Assembly: GCA_016872015.1 (NCBI GenBank)
Contig: VHBK01000011.1
Span: 1-38,315, forward strand
From: Nitrososphaerota archaeon
GTDB lineage: Archaea; Thermoproteota; Nitrososphaeria; Nitrososphaerales; Nitrosopumilaceae
DNA length: 38,315 nucleotides
Direction: 5' to 3'
Shown here piece after piece: positions 16,350 through 22,958 of this stretch. Position 1 is the first letter of the stretch, and every line of letters starts with the position of its first letter. Both the position numbers and the translations under genes were made by a program. The notes beneath the pieces were generated by a model. That model saw only the letters and a list, made by a program, of their open reading frames with translations, had not been told where the DNA came from and made no database searches.

Positions 16350-17091
16350 TTTCTACCTCACGTGCTCGCTCTAAAACAAAATCAATCATCTTGTCGTCTG
16401 TTCCAATGTGTTCTGTTATGATGGTTTTTTTCAAATTGGATTTTTCCAGTGCTGGATTGAGATCTTGGTAAATGTCTCTTTTTACATGTGCGCCTTCATG
16501 CAGAAAATAAAACACAATTACTAGGACTTCGGGATTGTTCTTGTCACATTTTTGTATTCCTTGAGCAATGTTTGGCTCTTCGATTTCCAAAAAGCAATAT
16601 TCTACGTTTCTGTAGCTTGGCTTGAGATTATCAATTACATATTTCATTGACATCTGGGCATTTGGGTCCTTGCTGCCATGACCTATTACCAAAACATCCA
16701 CTTTATTGCTTGACAATACAATGTTGTTTTTCTTTAATGCTGATTCTATCTTGGAATTGACAATGTCAACCATGGTCTTGTGCATGCTCATTGGTTTTGT
16801 CACTGCGAACTTGACCTTGGTCTTTGCCTGAAGTTTTGCCGCTTCTGTTACTGCAATTTTGACTTTTTTTCCTGGGTATAGAAAATACGGAACTATGGTC
16901 AGTGCATCGATTTCAACTTTAAGGCAATTTGTAATTCCTTCTTCAATAAATGGCGGAACCACCTCCAAAAAACAGTAATTTACGAAGGCATAGTTTCCCC
17001 CTTGCTGGACTTTTTTGCAAATGTATTCCAGCTCATCTTTTGCCTCTTGCTCTCTGCTTCCCCTGTCAATTAGTAGTAATCCGCGCTTCAT
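16339..17091 (-). CDS. cbiX: Sirohydrochlorin cobaltochelatase CbiX, two-domain form
   Basis: A 250-residue protein made of two chelatase-like halves. The C-terminal half has both expected His residues: His138 in VIGHGSKDP and His202 in FLHEGAHVKRDI. The N-terminal half keeps the fold (LLLIDRGSREQEA, VPYFLYPGKKVKIAV) but has Arg10 and Lys76 at the matching positions, so metal insertion probably uses only the C-terminal site. It inserts cobalt into sirohydrochlorin, the first committed step of the anaerobic route. It overlaps cbiG by 4 nt (ATGA) and cbiC by 11 nt. A ferrochelatase role cannot be excluded, but the context favours cobalt. Confidence 0.92.
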   Translation of the reverse strand: MKRGLLLIDRGSREQEAKDELEYICKKVQQGGNYAFVNYCFLEVVPPFIEEGITNCLKVEIDALTIVPYFLYPGKKVKIAVTEAAKLQAKTKVKFAVTKPMSMHKTMVDIVNSKIESALKKNNIVLSSNKVDVLVIGHGSKDPNAQMSMKYVIDNLKPSYRNVEYCFLEIEEPNIAQGIQKCDKNNPEVLVIVFYFLHEGAHVKRDIYQDLNPALEKSNLKKTIITEHIGTDDKMIDFVLERAREVENAN

Positions 17092-18143
17092 TTTTCAATC
17101 CTTGCTATGGCAATTGTAAGATCTGGCGGGAATTTCTGCTTTTCAACGACTAGTTTTCCACCTGAGCTCTTGATTGCGGCAGCCTCTGATACACTTGGGG
17201 TTCCCTCATAGGCCTCCACCATCTGTGAGGGATTTGGGATGCTAACTTTGGCAAGCTCCTCTCTATCAAAATATTCCAGTGGTGTCTGCATGTCTCTTGC
17301 GGCATCTACTAGTCCCTGAACGTCTTTTGGCTTTTTGATTGAAACAAGTCTTGCTATGCATTTTGCATTAAGATCGTATTTTATCAGAGTATTATCAAGA
17401 CATTCTTTGATCTTTTCTTTTGAGGTATCTCCATGTAATCCAATGCCGACAACAAGTGTCTTGGGCCTGTATATTACAGAATTTCTTGCAACTGTATCAT
17501 TAATTTTTTTGTCTGATATGATCAAATATGCTTTGGAATCTGATTGGAGCATTTCCTCAATGGATTGGTAAGCTGTAACGTTTTTTGGTAGCTCTGACTT
17601 CCACCAGTTTTTTTCTCCAGCGTCTTGATACATTCCAATTTTTTCCTCATTTACCATAAACGCGCTGATTCTGGTGACATTGGAATCGTTCTCTATTTCC
17701 CAGCCAAACTCTTGGCCAACCAAGTCCACCGGTATCGTTTTGTTCACGTCTGCTGCCGTAGTCACTACAGGTGTTGCGCCAAGCTTTTTGGCAATCTCTT
17801 CTGTCAGCTCGTTTGCTCCCCCTATGTGTCCAGACAGGGCAGAAATCACAAAGCTTGCCTTGTCATCAATTACTATTACTGCCGGGTCTGTCTTTTTGTC
17901 CTTGAGAAATGGTGCTACTAGTCTTATTACTGCGCCGAGGGAAAACAGGCAAACTAAACCGTCGAATTTTCCAAAAAGCTCTGCTATTTTGGTTGATGTT
18001 TGTTCATCATACCACATTACAGCAATGGTGTTATCTTGGAATTTTGATGGAGCAAAGATTTCCCAGCCTGGGAAAAGTTGTTTGATTGTAGATGCAATTT
18101 TGATGCCGTTTTTTGTAATTGCCAAAATTGCGACCTTGTCCAT
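17088..18143 (-). CDS. cbiG: Cobalt-precorrin-5A hydrolase CbiG
   Basis: A 351-residue protein that opens the delta-lactone of cobalt-precorrin-5A and releases acetaldehyde, the ring-contraction step of the anaerobic pathway. The N-terminal domain has LVCLFSLGAVIRLVAPFL and VISALSGHIGGANELTE; the C-terminal domain has LVVGIGLHGDTSKE and EGTPSVSEAAAIKSSGG. ATG start. It follows cbiD after 36 nt, where TTTTATCT (minus strand) could act as an internal promoter, and overlaps cbiX by 4 nt. Confidence 0.95.
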   Translation of the reverse strand: MDKVAILAITKNGIKIASTIKQLFPGWEIFAPSKFQDNTIAVMWYDEQTSTKIAELFGKFDGLVCLFSLGAVIRLVAPFLKDKKTDPAVIVIDDKASFVISALSGHIGGANELTEEIAKKLGATPVVTTAADVNKTIPVDLVGQEFGWEIENDSNVTRISAFMVNEEKIGMYQDAGEKNWWKSELPKNVTAYQSIEEMLQSDSKAYLIISDKKINDTVARNSVIYRPKTLVVGIGLHGDTSKEKIKECLDNTLIKYDLNAKCIARLVSIKKPKDVQGLVDAARDMQTPLEYFDREELAKVSIPNPSQMVEAYEGTPSVSEAAAIKSSGGKLVVEKQKFPPDLTIAIARIEK

Positions 18144-18179
18144 GTCTTGCCGTTTTTTGTTGCTAGATAAAATTTCTTG

Positions 18180-19271
18180 CTAGGGATATCTGCCTAGTGT
18201 ACAACCATCAAAATCAAAGAGAATCACGTCGATCTCTACTCTGTTTTCAGAATGAGTGCGCATCTGCTCATAGGCTTCCTTGCAGACGGCAGTAAAGAAT
18301 ACGCCTATCTTGTTTTTGACAATGATTTCTTGTACATGCCTTGCGGTGTTTGCTTTTTTTATTTCCTCTATGACTTCTTGACTTGCATTGCACTTTTGTG
18401 CCGTTTTTGCTAAAAAATCCATGTCTACTTTGGAGCCCTTTACATGAGTCTGTTTTACACCCATTGCGATCTTGGTTAGCTTGCCGATAAATCCAGCAAC
18501 ATGTGCTTTTTTGATTGATTTTTTAGCACATTGCTGAATTGTATATCCGGAAAAATCTCCCATCTGGACAAAACAATGATCTGGCAGCTTGATCTCTTTT
18601 TTTGCAAAATCTTCAGATCTTCCACCTGTTGTCAAAACTACTGTATTGTCTCCCATTGCAATTGTGACATCGAGGCTTTGACGTATTGATGCAGCAAACG
18701 ACGCTGTGGAATACGGAATTACTATACCTGTTGTACCAAGAATCGATATTCCTCCAATGATTCCGAGTCTTGGGTTGTCTGTCTTTGGCGCAATCTCTTT
18801 TCCCTTTGGAATAGAAATCACAACTTTGATTCCTTTTTTTTGCAAGATCTCTTTTCCTACCTCTTTCAAATTTTGGGCTATCATTTTTTTTGGTGTGGGG
18901 TTTATTGCAGCAGAGCCAACATCTAGACCGAGGCCAGGCTTTGTTACACGTCCTACTCCCTCACCACCGTCAATTTCGATCTGACCTGTGTTGTCTGTTA
19001 TTTCCAAGTCAACAAATATTTCTGCACCATGAGTAACGTCTGGATCATCCCCACCATCCTTAATCACAGAACACTTTGACGTGGTATTACTAAATTCACA
19101 GCTTGCGATTTTGATTGTTATTTCTTTTTCTTTTGGCAATGAAACCTTGATAGAATTGATTTTCTTTTTTGTAATTATTGATACTAGTGCTGCTCTTGCA
19201 GCTGCTGTCGCACATGTTCCCGTAGTAAAACCCGTTCGCAGTTTTTGGCGAGGCTTTTCTGTCTCACTCAC
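18180..19271 (-). CDS. cbiD: Cobalt-precorrin-5B C1-methyltransferase CbiD
   Basis: A 363-residue CbiD. Family blocks are LRTGFTTGTCATAAARAAL at the N-terminus, VIKDGGDDPDVTHG, GVGRVTKPGL, GTTGIVIPYSTASFAASI and VAGFIGKLTKIAMG. It adds the C-1 methyl after CbiG has acted and marks the anaerobic (early cobalt) route. GTG start at 19271, 25 nt from a TATA-like box. First gene of the leftward cbiD-G-X-C unit. The C-methyltransferases CbiL, CbiF, CbiH, CbiE and CbiT and the reductase CbiJ are not in this window. Confidence 0.96.
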   Translation of the reverse strand: MSETEKPRQKLRTGFTTGTCATAAARAALVSIITKKKINSIKVSLPKEKEITIKIASCEFSNTTSKCSVIKDGGDDPDVTHGAEIFVDLEITDNTGQIEIDGGEGVGRVTKPGLGLDVGSAAINPTPKKMIAQNLKEVGKEILQKKGIKVVISIPKGKEIAPKTDNPRLGIIGGISILGTTGIVIPYSTASFAASIRQSLDVTIAMGDNTVVLTTGGRSEDFAKKEIKLPDHCFVQMGDFSGYTIQQCAKKSIKKAHVAGFIGKLTKIAMGVKQTHVKGSKVDMDFLAKTAQKCNASQEVIEEIKKANTARHVQEIIVKNKIGVFFTAVCKEAYEQMRTHSENRVEIDVILFDFDGCTLGRYP

Positions 19272-19292
19272 AATGAATAATTCTATTTTTGG

Positions 19293-19300
19293 ATAATAAC
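19293..19300 (-). promoter_or_regulatory. TATA-like box for cbiD-cbiG-cbiX-cbiC
   Basis: ataataac (GTTATTAT on the minus strand) is centred about 25 nt upstream of the GTG of cbiD. It lies in the 39-nt gap after the J-protein gene. No cobalamin riboswitch fits in this gap. Confidence 0.4.
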
Positions 19301-19310
19301 TCTTATTGGG

Positions 19311-19751
19311 TTACTTGAGAATCTCTGAAATAATTATCCACATTGCTATTGCACCAAGCCCACCATACAGCAATAAATGAGTCATCTTGTGTGACACCGG
19401 TCTTTCTTGGACTTCTCTTAGCTCGTCTACATTGACTCCAAAATTGCGCTTGAGTCCCTCTCGATATGCTTCGTAACCAAAATGGACTTCGTCAGTAGTC
19501 TTTTTGTCATAATATTTCCAAAATTCCGTCTGTGCAGCTTCTACGTTCTTATGCGTAGAGTTGCTCTTTTTTTGTTCTAGTTTTAGGATTTGATATGCAT
19601 GTGTTATTTCCTTGAATTTTTTCTCGGCATCATTGTCTTTGTTTCTGTCTGGATGATATCTAAGTGAGAGTTTCCTGTATGCTTGTTTTATCTCCTTATG
19701 CGACGCATCTTTTTGCAATTCAAGAATTTCATAGCACTGAGCTACATTCAA
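19311..19751 (-). CDS. Tail-anchored J-domain protein
   Basis: A 146-residue protein. Residues 4-65 are a J-domain with HPD at 33-35 ([14 protein letters not shown]) and the usual helices [16 protein letters not shown] and [15 protein letters not shown]. There is no Gly/Phe stretch or zinc domain. A charged middle part leads to one hydrophobic segment at about 123-143 ([20 protein letters not shown]) at the very C-terminus, so it is probably anchored with the J-domain in the cytosol. It could recruit DnaK, encoded at 31706, to the membrane. TTG start. Divergent from the SDR gene. Confidence 0.8.
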   Translation of the reverse strand: MNVAQCYEILELQKDASHKEIKQAYRKLSLRYHPDRNKDNDAEKKFKEITHAYQILKLEQKKSNSTHKNVEAAQTEFWKYYDKKTTDEVHFGYEAYREGLKRNFGVNVDELREVQERPVSHKMTHLLLYGGLGAIAMWIIISEILK

Positions 19752-19776
19752 CGTTTAGTCTTAGCCTAGTTTAACA

Positions 19777-19784
19777 TTTAAAAT
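19777..19784. promoter_or_regulatory. Single TATA-like box between divergent J-protein and SDR genes
   Basis: tttaaaat is centred about 25 nt before the SDR ATG at 19806 and about 29 nt from the J-protein TTG at 19751. The sequence is nearly symmetric and is the main AT box in the 54-nt gap at a suitable distance for both starts. Confidence 0.35.
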
Positions 19785-19805
19785 TATATTTGATTTTTTA
19801 AATTC

Positions 19806-20642
19806 ATGGTAAAACAACTCACAATTGCGATCTCTGGTTCTACAGGATTTGTCGGAACAAATCTTCGAAGATTCCTCTCAGACCAAAACATTTCAGTAAT
19901 TTCTCTGTCTAGAAGAAAACACAAACATCTCAAATCAGAAAAAAACATTGTTTTTTCCGATCTGGAATATATCTCAAAAATAAATTGTGATGCACTGGTT
20001 CATCTAATTGGCACAGGTGCCCAAACCAAGTATGCTGATTATGATCTAGTAAATGTCAGACAATCACAAAAAATCATAGAGTTGTGCAAAAGATCACGCA
20101 TAAAAAAAATTGTTTACATAAGCGGCTTGGGCGTAAGTAATTCTACAACATTTGGATACTTCATATCAAAACTAAGGGCAGAACAACTAATCATCAAATC
20201 TGGCCTTGATTACACAATTCTTAGAGCATCATATATTGTTGGCAAAGATGATCCGCTGACACAAAATCTCTCAAAGCAAATCCGACAAGGAGTAATACAA
20301 ATACCTGGCTCTGGATTGTATAGATTACAGCCTATTGCAATAAGTGATGTTTGCAAAGTAATTTTCAATTGCGTTACTAACAAAAAATTCTCACACCAAA
20401 TAGTTGATCTGGTTGGCCCAAAGACGATTAGCTTTGAGAACTATGTGAAAAAATTCATCAAAGGCAAAAAAGCTAAAATCAAAAAAATTCCACTGGAAGA
20501 GGCCTATTTTGCCGCACTCAATAATCCGAAAAAGATCCCATATGGAATTGATGATCTCAATATTATGATTGGTGACTTTACGTCTAGTCACAAAAAACTC
20601 GAAAAACTTTCTGGAATTAAACTAGAATTTCCTGTGTTATAG
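19806..20642 (+). CDS. Atypical short-chain dehydrogenase (NAD(P)-binding, NDUFA9-like)
   Basis: A 278-residue Rossmann-fold protein. The N-terminal motif [16 protein letters not shown] (GxxGxxG, residues 10-16) binds NAD(P). [21 protein letters not shown] and the [14 protein letters not shown] segment, with a Tyr-containing YxxxK-like element, belong to the extended SDR group. [11 protein letters not shown] and the overall shape resemble the NDUFA9-like atypical SDRs, which often bind cofactor without catalysis. Substrate unknown; a complex-I link is only a family analogy. ATG start, leaderless by TATA position. The end overlaps metK by 6 nt. Confidence 0.8.
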   Translation: MVKQLTIAISGSTGFVGTNLRRFLSDQNISVISLSRRKHKHLKSEKNIVFSDLEYISKINCDALVHLIGTGAQTKYADYDLVNVRQSQKIIELCKRSRIKKIVYISGLGVSNSTTFGYFISKLRAEQLIIKSGLDYTILRASYIVGKDDPLTQNLSKQIRQGVIQIPGSGLYRLQPIAISDVCKVIFNCVTNKKFSHQIVDLVGPKTISFENYVKKFIKGKKAKIKKIPLEEAYFAALNNPKKIPYGIDDLNIMIGDFTSSHKKLEKLSGIKLEFPVL

Positions 20643-21794
20643 GCCTGCTGCCTTTCTGAGAACATCTGCCTTGTCTGTTTTTTCCCATGGCAAGACAACG
20701 TCGGTTCTTCCAAAATGACCAAATGCTGCAGTATCTTTGTAGATTGGTCGCTTTAGATCTAATTGGGAAATTATTGCTGCTGGTCTCATATCGAAGTGCT
20801 TTCTTACTAGATTTTCAATTTCTTCTTCTGTAATTTTGCTTGTACCAAATGTGTTTACCATTAGGGATACTGGCTCTGCAACACCGATTGCATATGCGAC
20901 TTGGACTTCGCATTTTTCTGCCAAACCTGCGGCAACAATGTTTTTTGCAATGTATCTGCACATGTAGCAAGCTGATCTGTCTACTTTTGAGGGATCTTTG
21001 CCAGAAAATGCCCCACCACCGTGTCTGCCTGCACCGCCATATGTGTCTACGATGATCTTTCTTCCTGTTAGGCCGGAATCTCCTGGCGGACCTCCAATGA
21101 CAAATCGTCCTGTTGGATTTATGTGAATTTTGATCTTGTCGTGCCACCACTTGCCGCAAACTGGTTTGATGATCTTTTCGATGATCTGCTTTCTTATCTC
21201 ATCATTGCTGACTTCTGGGGAATGCTGAGTTGAAATCACAATTGTTTCTATTTTCTTTGGTTTGCCGTCCTCATATTCTACTGTGACTTGGGACTTGCCG
21301 TCTGGTCTTACCCATGGTAATTCCTTGCTTTTTCTCAGCTCAGATAGTCTTCGTGTAAGCTGATGTGCAAGCAATATTGGCAACGGCATTAACTCATTTG
21401 ATTCGTTTACTGCATAACCAAACATCAATCCTTGGTCTCCTGCACCTTGATCCTTGTTTTCAGTTGCAGTTACTCCCTGTGAAATATCTGGACTTTGTGC
21501 ATGGATTGAAACCATAACACTACACGTGTCTGCATCAAAACCGTATTCTGGCTTGTCGTATCCGATTTCTTTAATTGTTTTTCTAACTACATCTTGAATG
21601 TCGAATTTTGCTTTTGTTGTAACTTCGCCTGCAACTACAACAATTCCAGTCGTAGTCATTGTTTCTACTGCGACTCGTGAGTTTGGATCCTGTCGCAAAA
21701 ACTCGTCAAGCAATGCATCTGAAACCTTATCACAAATCTTATCAGGATGTCCTTCTGTTACTGATTCAGAAGTAAAAAGGAAACTTCGCGCCAT
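20637..21794 (-). CDS. metK: S-adenosylmethionine synthetase, bacterial/eukaryotic type
   Basis: A 385-residue MetK that makes SAM from methionine and ATP. Signature motifs are [20 protein letters not shown] (GHPDK 15-19), [16 protein letters not shown] (GAGDQG 117-122), [18 protein letters not shown] and [17 protein letters not shown] at 259-275. These belong to the bacterial/eukaryotic family, not to the diverged MAT enzyme found in most archaea. ATG start, 9 nt downstream of the Sm-like gene, so the two are one unit. SAM would feed the cobalamin C-methyltransferases, among others. Confidence 0.97.
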   Translation of the reverse strand: MARSFLFTSESVTEGHPDKICDKVSDALLDEFLRQDPNSRVAVETMTTTGIVVVAGEVTTKAKFDIQDVVRKTIKEIGYDKPEYGFDADTCSVMVSIHAQSPDISQGVTATENKDQGAGDQGLMFGYAVNESNELMPLPILLAHQLTRRLSELRKSKELPWVRPDGKSQVTVEYEDGKPKKIETIVISTQHSPEVSNDEIRKQIIEKIIKPVCGKWWHDKIKIHINPTGRFVIGGPPGDSGLTGRKIIVDTYGGAGRHGGGAFSGKDPSKVDRSACYMCRYIAKNIVAAGLAEKCEVQVAYAIGVAEPVSLMVNTFGTSKITEEEIENLVRKHFDMRPAAIISQLDLKRPIYKDTAAFGHFGRTDVVLPWEKTDKADVLRKAAGL

Positions 21795-21803
21795 TAGGAT
21801 TAC

Positions 21804-22109
21804 CTACAGGTCGTTTTCTAGTTTGATGAATAATACGTTGTTTCCTCTAACTATGACTCTGCCGTAATTTGCAACAATTTTGCCGTCATGTAGTTCTTCA
21901 GCATCAGTCATAATCAGATTCATGTAGGAATCGACATTGTCCATTTTACCCTTGTATTCAACTTCGTTCTTTAGTCGTACGGTGACTTTCTTTTTAGTGC
22001 TTTTTTGTAGTGTTGTTAAAGGTCTTTTTGCGCTTACTTGTGACAATGGTTGTTCTCTTGAGTTGCTAGCTTGGTAACCAGAATAAAAGCCTTGCCTATT
22101 TTGTTGCAA
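21804..22109 (-). CDS. Archaeal Sm-like (LSm) protein
   Basis: Residues 29-101 form an Sm fold: Sm1 in KKVTVRLKNEVEYKGKMDNV and SYMNLIMTDAEEL, Sm2 in YGRVIVRGNNVLFIKLEND. Such proteins form heptameric rings that bind U-rich RNA. The frame opens with TTG at 22109 and gives a Gln/Ser-rich N-terminal extension of about 28 residues. An alternative TTG at 22046 (start SQVSAKRPL) would give an 80-residue protein of typical length. An AT-rich box fits the longer form better, but I am not certain. Directly upstream of metK. Confidence 0.85.
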   Translation of the reverse strand: MQQNRQGFYSGYQASNSREQPLSQVSAKRPLTTLQKSTKKKVTVRLKNEVEYKGKMDNVDSYMNLIMTDAEELHDGKIVANYGRVIVRGNNVLFIKLENDL

Positions 22110-22156
22110 AAATGCTGGATTCGTTTATTTTTTGTATTTTTCTATATTTTATTGGT

Positions 22157-22807
22157 ATGATCAGAACAGGACTTAAAAAATTGGATCAAATTCTTGGCGG
22201 TGGATTGAAAAGCTCAACAATTACTGATATTTTTGGCGCAAGTGGAACAGGAAAAACTCAACTTGCTCTACAAATAATCCTAAACTCTATGTCTGAGAAC
22301 AACAAAATTTTCTATCAAGACACAACAGGAAATTTTCGACCTGAACGACTTGTAGAAATGGCAAAATACAAAGAAATGAGTATTGATTTTCTTGATAAAA
22401 TTACTGTTGGAAGAATAACAAATGTAGTGGAGCAGCAAAATAGCCTTGATAAAATTCAGGAATCTGATTTTTCTCTAATAATAATTGACAATGTGACTGA
22501 TCTGTTCTCATTTGAATATCCAAAAGAGGAGCAAATTCTCGAAAAGACAACACAATTTTCCAAATACATGAAAAGACTCTCTCAAATTACATCACAAACA
22601 AAAATTCCAATTGTAATTACAAACATGATGCGCAAAGCTGATGAATTTGAACAAGAAAATATGGATTCTATTGTGTCGCTATATACGCACATCAAGATCA
22701 AGCTTTCCAGAAAACAAACAAACTATGAAGGTCAAGTAATCAACCCAATGAAAAAAAATCATTTCCTATACACAATAACAAAACAAGGCTTGACTGATCT
22801 GCCTTAA
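22157..22807 (+). CDS. RadA/RadB-family RecA-like ATPase
   Basis: A 216-residue protein consisting of little more than a RecA ATPase core. It starts MIRTGLKKLDQILGGGLKSS, typical of RadB/KaiC-type proteins. Walker A is GASGTGKTQ at 27-35. YQDTTGNFRPERLVEMAK matches the RadA/RadB post-Walker A region, and SLIIIDNV is Walker B. The N-terminal helix-hairpin-helix domain of RadA is missing, so a RadB-like recombination mediator is the best guess; an archaeal KaiC-like ATPase is the alternative. The frame opens at 22112, but the extra 15 residues are hydrophobic and unlike the family, so I use ATG 22157. Divergent from the Sm-like gene. Confidence 0.75.
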   Translation: MIRTGLKKLDQILGGGLKSSTITDIFGASGTGKTQLALQIILNSMSENNKIFYQDTTGNFRPERLVEMAKYKEMSIDFLDKITVGRITNVVEQQNSLDKIQESDFSLIIIDNVTDLFSFEYPKEEQILEKTTQFSKYMKRLSQITSQTKIPIVITNMMRKADEFEQENMDSIVSLYTHIKIKLSRKQTNYEGQVINPMKKNHFLYTITKQGLTDLP

Positions 22808-22808
22808 G

Positions 22809-22816
22809 CTATTTAA
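22809..22816 (+). promoter_or_regulatory. TATA-like box for the small membrane protein and lhr
   Basis: ctatttaa is centred about 26 nt upstream of the ATG at 22839, immediately after the RadB-like gene. No comparable box lies before the lhr ATG at 22915, so both genes may use this promoter. Confidence 0.4.
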
Positions 22817-22838
22817 CTCTGGCATACATCCACAAATT

Positions 22839-22958
22839 ATGGCAGGAATTTTCGACTCCATACCTATGATTTCTGTGGTGTTATTTGCGATTGGAGTTGT
22901 CGGAATAATGGTCTATGAGCGAGCAAAGTCAAGAAAAGACGCACAACAAACTACTTGA
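22839..22958 (+). CDS. Small single-pass membrane protein
   Basis: A 39-residue ORF beginning MAGIFDSIPMISVVLFAIGV and ending in a charged tail with RAKSRKDAQQTT. It has one hydrophobic segment at about 8-25 and a positive C-terminus, so the tail is probably cytoplasmic. A TATA-like box 26 nt before its ATG supports expression. Its last 44 nt overlap the 5' end of lhr in another frame. Not in a known family that I recognise; the gene call rests on start context and composition. Confidence 0.55.
   Translation: MAGIFDSIPMISVVLFAIGVVGIMVYERAKSRKDAQQTT

Noticed and set aside
20815-21159. 114-residue minus-strand frame within metK
   Set aside because: Arg/His-rich shadow of the conserved metK coding frame.
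22112-22156. Upstream ATG giving the RadB-like ATPase a 15-residue hydrophobic N-terminus
   Set aside because: The added residues are unlike the family; the ATG at 22157 gives the normal IRTGLKKLDQIL start.
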